Shown: positions 34,123-42,007 of the stretch, one piece after another
Layout: each line of letters begins with the position of its first letter
How positions within the stretch are numbered: position 1 is the stretch's first letter
Origin: Gammaproteobacteria bacterium
GTDB lineage: Bacteria; Pseudomonadota; Gammaproteobacteria; Steroidobacterales; Rariloculaceae
Assembly: GCA_022825505.1 (NCBI GenBank)
Contig: JAJDWR010000013.1
Location: 1 to 42,963 of the forward strand
Direction: 5' to 3'
DNA length: 42,963 nucleotides
Notes under the pieces: model-generated
Told to the model about the DNA's origin: nothing
Seen by the model: the letters and a program-made list of their open reading frames with translations, nothing else
Databases searched by the model: none
Position numbers and translations under genes: made by a program

Positions 34123-37100
34123 TTACTCACTGATTAATTCCATTTGGTTTCCACGTTTTTTGGTTGGTGCAGGCGAAAGTCGTTCCTCAGGTTTTGGTTG
34201 AGGCAGCTCGTTGGCGTGAAAGCAGGGACCTGATGCAACTGCGTCAAGTACTTGCTCCAGTTTCTGTTCCATCCCTAACGTGGCTTCAAGTACCCATAGT
34301 AATTCCAGAAATTCTTCGCTCATCCGAGGCGTCCAACGCTCTGGCCTTATATCATCTAGCGGGGACGAACGCCGACCCGCGCGCTTCTTCATACGATAGG
34401 CAAGCCACGATTGAACAACCAAGAGACCCGAAACTTCAAAATTCCAGACTTCGGCTTCTACAGGAGCAAAGCGCCCTTCGCCCACACAAACGGCCTTCTC
34501 AGATTCTATAAATCGGGATTCCATTGGATAGAGGGCAGGATCATCGCTTACGGGTGTCGTACAGCGAGCATCGCCGGAAGGCACCATGTTTGAACGATCA
34601 CTGCCGCGGAATCGTTCGGCAAAAGTATGGAGCCATATCAAGCGGCGGCCTAGCTCGGCAGCGGATGCAAAAACCTCAGCGTTCTTAGTGATAGGAATAC
34701 GAGGACCCGGCGTTTCTAGCTCTTTCCAGAATCTACGTGTGTAAGACTGGCCCCCAAGAAGCGCATAAGTGTAAGCTGCCAAGTCTTCAGCCGAGATCTC
34801 TTTTTCGTATTCCGACCCAAGGGTTTTTAGCAGACCACCGGTAACGTTTGGATCCGTCCCTTGGTCGTCGCGAAACAAGGGAAACACGTCCTTACCACCT
34901 CGACCACAAAAGACATCGAGATCGGGAATATCCGCAGAAACACCGATGGCCTGTCCCTTTCCAAGCACTTTGGTCATCAAGGAAGAAAAGAACACGTTGG
35001 TCGTCCCGGCCGCAAACTTGAGTGGTGGGCGTAAACGGTCACCGAGCCGATTGTCCATTAGAGCGTATTGCCTGTCGAATAATCGATAACAGTATCTCTG
35101 TGGTTGAGGAAGCTCGCTCTCGCCAACTATGTCAGATACTCTAAGTAGGGACTCGCCAGAGAAGCTGCGGTATTTTCTGTTTATCTTGCGGTCATGTGTT
35201 TCCCTAAAGAGCTTCTTTCGCTCGTCCGTCGGTGAATTGGCCAGCTTATCCAAGCGGCGCAGAAGGACCTCCGTTGTTTCACCAATTGGCCAAGCACGCT
35301 TAAACTGTGCGCCGCTATGTTGCCATGGGAATATGTCGGCCAAAGATGGCCACTCGAAGTACTCTCCAGTTCCCTTGGGCAGAAACCTGGCGTGCCATTC
35401 GTTGGGGCACTCGCGCCACGCTAATGTAGAGAACTCTACGACTTCATTGAGATTTTCCAGCTTTTCTTCTCGGGTTGCCCCACCTATGTTGGAGTAGTGA
35501 ACCGTCGCTGGAGTATCGGGTTGAGCTTTTACACCTCGTATGCCGATTGCAATTGCCACTGGCGTTTGGATAGCAAAGACATTGGGTGTCTTGCGTGCGC
35601 CAATATTGTCACCTCCGAGGTCTATAATCCAAATTTGATCGAATGTCCGTCGCATCACCTCCCTCATTCCAATGAAACCAGGTCCGGCGAGGTAGCTAGA
35701 TGCAGTAATAAATGAAACGATGCCGCCACACTCCTGTTGTTCGAAGAGCCTCCATAACGCCCAGCGCCAGAAATAAACGTAGTCGTTGTAAAGGTTCTTG
35801 ATGTGTACGCTCGCGCCCGCTTTGGCGGCCGGCTCTGTAAAGTCATTTAGAATTGGTCGCTCGCCCTGCTGTTCCTGTGGGGCACCACCCTTGATTTGAT
35901 CGCCATATCGGACCCATCCGCCCTTTCGCTCGGTTGAGAGATCGCTAGAGTCAATGTGTTGTCGGTCGTAGGGCGGGTTACCAATGCATACAAGGACTTC
36001 TCCCTCGGATTTCAACCTTCGTGCAGCCTCGTGTTCTTCGGTAAGAGCCTTGTACGTGAGCGTGAGTTGTCCAGGCGCCGCAAGATTTGGGCTATATAGC
36101 GTATCGGTAAGATAGATATTGAGCCGGTCCTTTAGCATAGCGCCCTGACTCTCCAGTGCCTGAGTCAATCGCAGATGGGCAACCGCGTATGGACCAATGA
36201 GAATCTCAAACCCATACATGTTACGGGCCATCTGCGCGGCACGAGCTGGCACAACGCCTTCACCATAGCGGGCGCGCACCTTTTCAAGCCCGTGCTTGAT
36301 CGCAGCGACTGGATACGTTCCGGTCCCTACAGCCGGATCAAGGAATACAACGCCGTCGTCTGCAAAACCCACGGTCTTTCCGAATCGGGATTCAAGAAGT
36401 TCGCTGACAAGGCGAACTTGCAACTCAACTACGTCGCGAGGTGTGTAATATACGCCGTAATCGTTGCGCAACTTTGGGTCATAGGCAGCCAGAAAATCCT
36501 CGTAGAAGTAGAGCCAAACGTCGGGTTGAGCTTGGAGTAGCTGTTGTGGATTCAGTGCGATGAGTGATCGTTGAAGCAACTCGAATCCGACTCGGAGCTC
36601 CTCGCGCGCTTCCTTTTGTCCGAGCCGATCAATTGCGACTGCGAGTACTCCATTATTGGTGCCTAGCTTTGATGCGGCCACCGCCGGATCGAGGTCTTTA
36701 GCTCCCGAAAGTCGCGCCAGAAGCAACGCGTAGGTTACGGTCTGAGCATATGCATCAGCAAATTGGTTGTCATCGGCCTCTGGGAAGAAATACTGTCGCC
36801 ACTCAGTTGCTAGGAGTGCGGCTGCCGAGGTGGGATCAGTCAGCGCCGCTTCTACTTCTATACGCAGAAACCTCGTTAGGGGCGCTAAATATTGCGCTAG
36901 AAGTTTCGGCTTGTGCGGGACAATTGGCGTCCAGCCTAGGAAATCGCGAAGCAACGAATTCAGGGCTTTGTCATTTTTCTTCGAGACTGCGCCCTTTCCG
37001 CGTTCGGTTGGGTCGTCATCTAGGCGGATGATAGGTCCTTGTCGGACGCCATTACGATAAAGTGCCCACTCCCGACCGTCAGTGTAGATGAGGTTTGGAA

Positions 37101-37425
37101 GCCCCTTTAGCTTCTTCCACTGGGCTTTGTTGTGCGTACCCTTCAGTTTTGGTGCGTCAGCCCCTAGTCCCGGTGCCTTTAGTTCGATGTATCCGCAAAT
37201 CAGCTTAGAAATATGAATCGCAATGTCTGGTCGAACCTTGTGTTCGGCAAGATGCGTCTCCGTGCGACTTTCTACATTAAAGCCAAGCGCAGCGCCGGTC
37301 GACTCCACAAAGTTCGCCACGGGCGACTTGAGTTGATCCTCAGGTGAGGCTGCGCCCGGGAGCGAGAATTTCGCTTGTAGGGTAACGGCAAACTTCTCAA
37401 GAGCAGATTCTTCTTTCGCGCTCAA
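34123..37425 (-). CDS. Type ISP/IIG-like restriction-modification enzyme without helicase domain
   Basis: A 1100-residue single-chain protein. Residues 1-110 contain a PD-(D/E)xK nuclease-like site (Asp67 in RPDIAIHIS, Glu81-x-Lys83 in GYIELKAPG). Residues about 320-490 form an N6-adenine methyltransferase: YYTPRDVV (326-333), motif I DPAVGTGTYP (363-372) and motif IV NPPY (483-486). The C-terminal half resembles the target-recognition domain of type ISP enzymes (GKDVFPLFRD, YTYALLGGQSY). Type ISP proteins such as LlaBIII also carry a superfamily 2 helicase; none is seen here. Start is TTG 37425. Base composition is visibly lower in GC than both flanks. Stands alone beside the end of nuo, so it is probably a laterally acquired defence gene that both modifies and cuts DNA. 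Confidence 0.85.
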   Translation of the reverse strand: MSAKEESALEKFAVTLQAKFSLPGAASPEDQLKSPVANFVESTGAALGFNVESRTETHLAEHKVRPDIAIHISKLICGYIELKAPGLGADAPKLKGTHNKAQWKKLKGLPNLIYTDGREWALYRNGVRQGPIIRLDDDPTERGKGAVSKKNDKALNSLLRDFLGWTPIVPHKPKLLAQYLAPLTRFLRIEVEAALTDPTSAAALLATEWRQYFFPEADDNQFADAYAQTVTYALLLARLSGAKDLDPAVAASKLGTNNGVLAVAIDRLGQKEAREELRVGFELLQRSLIALNPQQLLQAQPDVWLYFYEDFLAAYDPKLRNDYGVYYTPRDVVELQVRLVSELLESRFGKTVGFADDGVVFLDPAVGTGTYPVAAIKHGLEKVRARYGEGVVPARAAQMARNMYGFEILIGPYAVAHLRLTQALESQGAMLKDRLNIYLTDTLYSPNLAAPGQLTLTYKALTEEHEAARRLKSEGEVLVCIGNPPYDRQHIDSSDLSTERKGGWVRYGDQIKGGAPQEQQGERPILNDFTEPAAKAGASVHIKNLYNDYVYFWRWALWRLFEQQECGGIVSFITASSYLAGPGFIGMREVMRRTFDQIWIIDLGGDNIGARKTPNVFAIQTPVAIAIGIRGVKAQPDTPATVHYSNIGGATREEKLENLNEVVEFSTLAWRECPNEWHARFLPKGTGEYFEWPSLADIFPWQHSGAQFKRAWPIGETTEVLLRRLDKLANSPTDERKKLFRETHDRKINRKYRSFSGESLLRVSDIVGESELPQPQRYCYRLFDRQYALMDNRLGDRLRPPLKFAAGTTNVFFSSLMTKVLGKGQAIGVSADIPDLDVFCGRGGKDVFPLFRDDQGTDPNVTGGLLKTLGSEYEKEISAEDLAAYTYALLGGQSYTRRFWKELETPGPRIPITKNAEVFASAAELGRRLIWLHTFAERFRGSDRSNMVPSGDARCTTPVSDDPALYPMESRFIESEKAVCVGEGRFAPVEAEVWNFEVSGLLVVQSWLAYRMKKRAGRRSSPLDDIRPERWTPRMSEEFLELLWVLEATLGMEQKLEQVLDAVASGPCFHANELPQPKPEERLSPAPTKKRGNQMELISE

Positions 37426-37784
37426 ACCAATGACCTGTCAATAGTTCCGTCCAATCGGCACCGATAGTAGTTCATCCATGGTCGAATGACGACAATCGCG
37501 ACAGAGCGTGGGTGACCGGCCGATGTGACTGTACCGACTGCGCGAGATGCGTCGACTGAACGCCAACGACTTGGTCGCGAAGGTATTGGGCGAGCGGGAC
37601 AGGGGGGTGCCAGCTGGTCGCAGCACCGCTGGTCGGTCAATTGTGAGCGTTAAGGCAGTATGGCAATTGGAGTGATTCGTCCGCTTTCTAGAATGGACGA
37701 ATAGTTACCGGCCTTATCGAGCGGCCGCATTCGGCCAGGAAGTATGAGCGTCTTCGCGCGTTGTCCTTAGGGACTGCGCGGGTA
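37426..37784. other. Non-coding or degraded stretch beside the restriction gene
   Basis: No convincing gene. On the plus strand a short frame ending near 37675 reads LYRLREMRRLNANDLVAKVL, which could be a gene remnant but matches nothing I know. An inverted repeat ATTCGTCC (37675-37682) and GGACGAAT (37695-37702) with a 12-base loop lies in it. The region probably marks the right border of the acquired segment. Confidence 0.4.
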
Positions 37785-37952
37785 TCACTCAAGGAAGATT
37801 CTGACGAATGCCAGGGCCACAGTAGCGGCCAGACCCATTCCGCCGACAACGCCTCCTAGCACCCAGGCCTTCGTGGCCATGTGCTTCATGTGCGCTTCCA
37901 GCGCCGATACGCGCTCGCGCAGATCGTGAAATTCAGCCTTGCTCCCGGTCAT
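37785..37952 (-). CDS. Small membrane protein with short coiled-coil start
   Basis: A 55-residue protein. The first part EFHDLRERVSALEAHMKHMA has a leucine/alanine heptad pattern, and AWVLGGVVGGMGLAATVALA is one transmembrane helix. ATG 37952 overlaps the stop of the gene upstream on the same strand (ATGA), so translation is coupled; an ATG at 37979 lies inside that gene. The layout (amphipathic helix then C-terminal membrane anchor) resembles small holin- or haemolysin-XhlA-like proteins, but that is only a likeness. Confidence 0.6.
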   Translation of the reverse strand: MTGSKAEFHDLRERVSALEAHMKHMATKAWVLGGVVGGMGLAATVALAFVRIFLE

Positions 37953-38284
37953 GCCAATTTCCGGACCCGGTCCCACCATCCAGCGACTCCGATGGGATCA
38001 GCCAGATCGCTTCGGCCGTCGGGTTGCAGCAATCGCCACATTTTCTTGTCGGCGAAACCCCAGTAACCCTTGGCAGGAACGACCATGCCGGAAGCCTCCT
38101 CTGTTCCACCGGCAACCAACCCCAGGGAATCGGCGACTTCGAAACTGCTCGTGCCTTCGGACACGATCAACCACACATGTCCGGGCACAAGCTCGAAATT
38201 CTCGGAGTAGGTTCGATTGACAAGATCGCTGTCGAAGGGGGCGTCGCCGTCGTCCATTTTCGCCATGACAAAATAAGCGTTCAT
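37949..38284 (-). CDS. Hypothetical protein, first of a coupled pair
   Basis: A 111-residue soluble protein starting MNAYFVMAKMDDGD, with VPGHVWLIVSEGTSSFEVAD in the middle and a Trp-rich end (GYWGFADKKMWRLL, VAGWWDRVRKLA). No signal peptide and no family recognised. Its stop overlaps the start of the small membrane protein by 4 bases. A short inverted repeat lies about 125-145 bases upstream. Sited next to a restriction-modification gene, so a defence-related role is conceivable but unsupported. Confidence 0.6.
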   Translation of the reverse strand: MNAYFVMAKMDDGDAPFDSDLVNRTYSENFELVPGHVWLIVSEGTSSFEVADSLGLVAGGTEEASGMVVPAKGYWGFADKKMWRLLQPDGRSDLADPIGVAGWWDRVRKLA

Positions 38285-38408
38285 ACAGTCACCTGACTGC
38301 GAAGAGGATGTGTGGAAGAGTTCATATCGCGCGCTCGTAAATTTGGCGTTCCGAAGCAGGCCAGTTAGCAGATAACCGACATTTTACTCCGATGACGACC
38401 GATCGGAT

Positions 38409-38428
38409 ATTGTCAATATTTCGACAAT
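38409..38428. promoter_or_regulatory. Inverted repeat upstream of the hypothetical pair
   Basis: ATTGTC (38409-38414) and GACAAT (38423-38428) form perfect 6-base arms around an AT-only centre with two C/G exceptions. On the minus strand the region contains an exact TTGACA, but the nearest TAAAAT is 24 bases away, too far for a standard promoter. It could be an operator for the pair at 38284-37785. Confidence 0.35.
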
Positions 38429-38438
38429 GTGCGCAGAT

Positions 38439-38984
38439 TCAGGCGTCTTGCGGTATCTCGCCCGGGCCGAAGGACATGCTTCCCTGCACCGAGTCGCAAT
38501 GCAGTCCCGGCTGGGGGACGCCATCCTCGGGACACCGATAAAGGCCTGCCTCACCGCGGTCTCCTGCCGGCAGGCCGTCGCGGCGTGGATGCAATCCGAT
38601 GCTCAGGACGGTTCCCTGGGGGAAGCTCTCCCGGTTGATTCCCTGTTCCGCTGCCTCCCGGGCCCTTTCCATTTGCACGATCCAGACCTGCGGCTCGTCG
38701 GCCTCGTCCCGCACCAGTGCGTCGCGGGTTTCGTTGAGGGGAACGATGTGCATTTCGAAGTGGGCCGCGTTGGGGACGATGCGAACCATTACGCCGGTGA
38801 TGACCTTGTAGACGGCACCGTCGTACATCGCGTACGAGTGGTGGGCGTGTGCCGTGCCTGCCAGCAATACGGTCGAAGCGAGCCAGGCGGCTGTCGCCCT
38901 GCGCTTGCTTACCGCTCGCGTAGCGATCCGTTTCGCACCCGCGTTGCTGCGGGATATCATCCTCGAAACGTTTTCCATGGTCAT
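38439..38984 (-). CDS. DUF6152-like exported protein (module 2)
   Basis: A 181-residue protein with a long basic leader, then a signal peptide hydrophobic core (AAWLASTVLLAGTAHA) cleaved before HHSYAMYD. The mature start HHSYAMYDGAVYKVITGVMV matches the DUF6152 pattern (HH.F..Y......V.G.V), as in the protein at 16494. NAAHFEMHIVPLNE corresponds to the FVNPH strand, though degenerate. ATG 38984 has a GGAAGA ribosome site; ATG 38978 is an alternative. It follows the secreted protein of module 2 after 64 bases on the same strand. Function unknown. Confidence 0.65.
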   Translation of the reverse strand: MTMENVSRMISRSNAGAKRIATRAVSKRRATAAWLASTVLLAGTAHAHHSYAMYDGAVYKVITGVMVRIVPNAAHFEMHIVPLNETRDALVRDEADEPQVWIVQMERAREAAEQGINRESFPQGTVLSIGLHPRRDGLPAGDRGEAGLYRCPEDGVPQPGLHCDSVQGSMSFGPGEIPQDA

Positions 38985-39048
38985 TGCCAGTCTTCCTTCG
39001 GGCCATGCCCGGCAATCGGGACTGAAGAGCGGCCGGGGACCATTCGAC

Positions 39049-40368
39049 TCACTCGAATCCCAGGTCCAGTTCGTTGGCAGGCCGTTCCATGTCCTGTTCG
39101 AAAAATTCCTCCCAGGTCCGGGCCCAGGGCCGGTCAAGCAAGTCGGGGACTCGATACTCGATGACCTGCCCGGGGGGCACCTGGGTTGCGAATCCATTCA
39201 CCGGGTAAAGTCTGAAGGCGCATTCCACGAACGTCAGCCGCTCCGACGTGTCCCAACCCTCCACGTAGGCTCTGTGCCAGAGAATCCGCACGGGCTCCTC
39301 AAGCGCCTCGGAATCGTAGAGGACGGTTTCCCAGTCGATCCCCAGCAATGTGCCGCCATCGTCGTGCACCGGGGTGAAGATCTCGATGGCCTCAAGCTCG
39401 TAGCTGAATTCCCAGCTCGTGTGCTGGGTCCACGCCTGCACGTTCGCCGTCCAGGCGATCAGGGCGTCGCCGTCCCAGAATCCGACCGTATCCCCGTACC
39501 ATTGCGGTACATTCGGCCCCAGCGGGAATTCACGGCCGATGCGTATCGTTCGGCTGACATTGTCACCGGTCGATCCCAGCAACAGCACTATATCCGGTGT
39601 CACCACCATGTGGTTCGGCGTGGGGCCGGTGGCCCACTGGCGCATGAAGCCCTCGGGGCGGCAATATGACGCATTCCACTGATGTGCCGCGTTGACGCCC
39701 TCGTGATAGAGCTGTTGCACGAAGCGCTCCCGGTATTCGGGCGTCAGCAGCGACAGGATGGTGGGGACCTGGTTGGCGCGCATGTAGTTCCAGATGCGCC
39801 GTCTTTGCGGGATGTACTCCGCGTAGACGCCATCCCACTTGGGCATCGTTTCGTAGGTATGCTCGGTGGGACCGCCCCTGGACCGGGTGTCGGCGAGTAG
39901 CGCTTCGTAGTGCTCCTGCGCGCTCTCGAAAGGGTAGGGGCTGACGATGTTCTCGCGCGGCCAGTCCATCGTGCAGTCGCCCCAACGCGCCGATACCGGG
40001 GGATTCGCCCCGATACGGGCATCGGCCACGGCGACGCCGGGACCGCCGCTGCGCATGTCGGTAATCTGCCTGGGGCTGTTGCAGCGCCAGTAGCGCGGGT
40101 CCATCCAGAGTTCCCGGTCGAGATAGAAGTCGCGGCTCGTGAAGAGATCCGTTTGCAGCGGCTCGACGCCTCCGGGTACGCGCCCGTCCCAATCCGGACC
40201 GTCGCCGTGGCTGCGAACATCGGGTGGTGGATGCAGCGAGACGAATGGCGCGCCACGCAAACCCTCAACGTGCGGTGGGCTGAGTTGCGCCGACACAGGT
40301 GACACTGACACGGCCACGAGGACCAGTGAGGCGGCCCATACCCCCGTTGTCCTGTCGCTTCCCATCAT
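39049..40368 (-). CDS. Large secreted protein of unknown function (module 2)
   Basis: A 439-residue protein with a signal peptide (MMGSDRTTGVWAASLVLVAV, cleaved after PVSAQ). The C-terminal half has RTIRIGREFPLGPNV, GDTVGFWDGDALIAWTANV and a YRVPDLLDRPW tail. This matches the layout of the protein at 15665: an RT(I/V) strand, then G.S.G.W(E/D)G(E/D).L...T.N. The N-terminal half (from LYLDRELWMDPRYW-like sequence on) has no match I know. Start 40368 is followed by a second ATG at 40365. Divergent from the oxidoreductase gene with about 100 bases between. Confidence 0.72.
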   Translation of the reverse strand: MMGSDRTTGVWAASLVLVAVSVSPVSAQLSPPHVEGLRGAPFVSLHPPPDVRSHGDGPDWDGRVPGGVEPLQTDLFTSRDFYLDRELWMDPRYWRCNSPRQITDMRSGGPGVAVADARIGANPPVSARWGDCTMDWPRENIVSPYPFESAQEHYEALLADTRSRGGPTEHTYETMPKWDGVYAEYIPQRRRIWNYMRANQVPTILSLLTPEYRERFVQQLYHEGVNAAHQWNASYCRPEGFMRQWATGPTPNHMVVTPDIVLLLGSTGDNVSRTIRIGREFPLGPNVPQWYGDTVGFWDGDALIAWTANVQAWTQHTSWEFSYELEAIEIFTPVHDDGGTLLGIDWETVLYDSEALEEPVRILWHRAYVEGWDTSERLTFVECAFRLYPVNGFATQVPPGQVIEYRVPDLLDRPWARTWEEFFEQDMERPANELDLGFE

Positions 40369-40466
40369 TGAAATGCCGAGCGTGTTCCGGAATCGCAAAC
40401 TCTATCATTCATGGGTCCCACCGTTAACTGCTTGCAGGTTCGACGAAATGGGCTCATGGGTGGATA

Positions 40467-41849
40467 ATGAACATTAGCAACAAACTCAGGGGAAGTGCTG
40501 CGATGGGTGAATCCGAATCTGGTGATCGGGGCCTGGACCGAAGAAAGTTTCTGAAGAATACCGGCATGGTGTCCCTCGGCCTGGGGCTGGGGACATTTTA
40601 CGCAGGCCGCGTGGGGGCCAATGACACCATCAACATCGGCTTGATCGGCTGCAATGGCATGGGTTTTGCCAATACCCGTTCGACGTTGAACGTGCCCGGC
40701 ACCCGTTGTATTGCGCTGTGCGATGTCGACCGGAACGTCCTCGAGCGGCGTAGCGGAGAATTGGCGGAGATGTACGGTGAGCAGCCCCGCGTGTTCTCCG
40801 ACTATCGCGAATTGCTGGACGATCCGGATGTCGATGCGGTCATCATCGCTACGCCGGATCATTGGCATTGCCTGCAGATGGTGCATGCCTGCGAAGCGGG
40901 CAAGGACATCTATGTCGAGAAGCCCCTGGCCAACTCGATCGTGGAATGCCAGCGTATGGTGGCCGCCCAGGAAGCCAGCGGCAGCGTTGTACAAGTGGGC
41001 CAGTGGCAGCGCAGCGGCCCGCACTGGATCGAGGCGATGGACTTCGTTCGGTCGGGTCAATTGGGCAATATTCGCACCGTCAAGGCCTGGATGTACAACG
41101 GCGGAATGCGGCCGCTCCCGGTCAGGCCCGATGAATCCGCGCCGGCCGGCGTCGATTACGACATGTGGCTCGGGCCCGCGCCGCTGCGGCCGTACAATCG
41201 CAATCGCTTTCACGGCAGCTTTCGCTGGTTCTGGGATTACGCAGGCGGACTGATGACCGATTGGGGCGTGCATCTGATCGATCCCGTTCTGTGGGGGATG
41301 CAGGTTGAGTATCCGAACCGCGTGATGTCGAGCGGGGGCAACTTCGGTTTCCCCGACAGCGCCATGGAAACGCCCGATACGCAGCAGGCGATCTACGAGT
41401 TCGATGATTTCACGATGCTTTGGGAGCATACGATGGGCGCAGGGCTCGGTCCGTTCCAGCGGACACACGGCGTCGCTTTCGTCGGCCGCAACGGCACGCT
41501 CGTCGTCGACCGGAACCAATGGGAAATCTTTCCTGAAACGGAATGGAGGTCGGGGGGTCCGCCAAGTTTCAGGATGGCGGGGCAACCGGTACGGACGTCC
41601 CGCCCGGAGGACAGGGGTCTGGACCACCATACGGCCAATTTCATCGATTGCATGCGAACCCGCGAAAAGCCGGCTTGCGACGTCAGGACGGGAAGCCTTG
41701 CTGCGGTCAATGCTCACCTGGGCAATGTTGCGCAGCGCACTGGCGATGCGCTCGACTGGGATGCCACGACGCTGAGTTTTCGGGATAACGATTCGGCCAA
41801 TGGGCTCCTTCAGAACGAATATCGGAGTCCCTGGCAAGTTCCCGCGTGA
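40467..41849 (+). CDS. Tat-exported Gfo/Idh/MocA-family oxidoreductase
   Basis: A 460-residue protein. A twin-arginine signal (LDRRKFLKNTGMVSLGLGLG, near residue 23) directs export. After it comes the Rossmann fold INIGLIGCNGMGFANT, then AVIIATPDHWHCLQMVHACE and the catalytic EKPLANSIVECQRM motif, followed by the C-terminal Gfo/Idh beta-sheet domain (GGLMTDWGVHLIDPVLWGMQ). Such secreted members (glucose-fructose-oxidoreductase-like) are thought to work on sugars in the periplasm with tightly bound NAD(P). The stop overlaps the start of a small membrane-protein frame (GTGA). Substrate unknown. Confidence 0.88.
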   Translation: MNISNKLRGSAAMGESESGDRGLDRRKFLKNTGMVSLGLGLGTFYAGRVGANDTINIGLIGCNGMGFANTRSTLNVPGTRCIALCDVDRNVLERRSGELAEMYGEQPRVFSDYRELLDDPDVDAVIIATPDHWHCLQMVHACEAGKDIYVEKPLANSIVECQRMVAAQEASGSVVQVGQWQRSGPHWIEAMDFVRSGQLGNIRTVKAWMYNGGMRPLPVRPDESAPAGVDYDMWLGPAPLRPYNRNRFHGSFRWFWDYAGGLMTDWGVHLIDPVLWGMQVEYPNRVMSSGGNFGFPDSAMETPDTQQAIYEFDDFTMLWEHTMGAGLGPFQRTHGVAFVGRNGTLVVDRNQWEIFPETEWRSGGPPSFRMAGQPVRTSRPEDRGLDHHTANFIDCMRTREKPACDVRTGSLAAVNAHLGNVAQRTGDALDWDATTLSFRDNDSANGLLQNEYRSPWQVPA

Positions 41850-42007
41850 CCGAACCGGATCATTCGGGCACCGGTAATTTGGCGACCAGGCAAGATATAG
41901 GTTGGGTCAAGTGGGCGCTCGGTATTCTGGTCGCGCTCAATCTCGCCATCACGTTCAGTGTTCTCAGGCTACCGGTTATGAATCCGGGTGGGGCCGGGTC
42001 GGTGTAG
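41846..42007 (+). CDS. Small single-helix membrane protein coupled to the oxidoreductase
   Basis: GTG 41846 overlaps the oxidoreductase stop (GTGA) and opens a 53-residue frame. Residues 20-44 (WVKWALGILVALNLAITFSV and on) form one transmembrane helix between a polar N-terminus (MTEPDHSGTGNLATRQD) and a short tail. Its 3' end overlaps the recQ 3' end by 32 bases in convergent orientation. The stop-start overlap and clear hydrophobic segment make it a likely real gene; it might anchor or assist the exported enzyme. No family recognised. Confidence 0.5.
   Translation: MTEPDHSGTGNLATRQDIGWVKWALGILVALNLAITFSVLRLPVMNPGGAGSV

Noticed and set aside
37422..37640. 72-codon minus-strand frame directly upstream of the restriction gene
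   Set aside because: Its Pro/Arg/Cys-rich translation has no domain look; it lies in the composition border and ends on the TTG start of the restriction gene, probably by chance.
38409..38428. Standard sigma-70 promoter for the 111-residue gene on the minus strand
   Set aside because: TTGACA is exact but the nearest TAAAAT is 24 bases away, beyond the usable spacing range.
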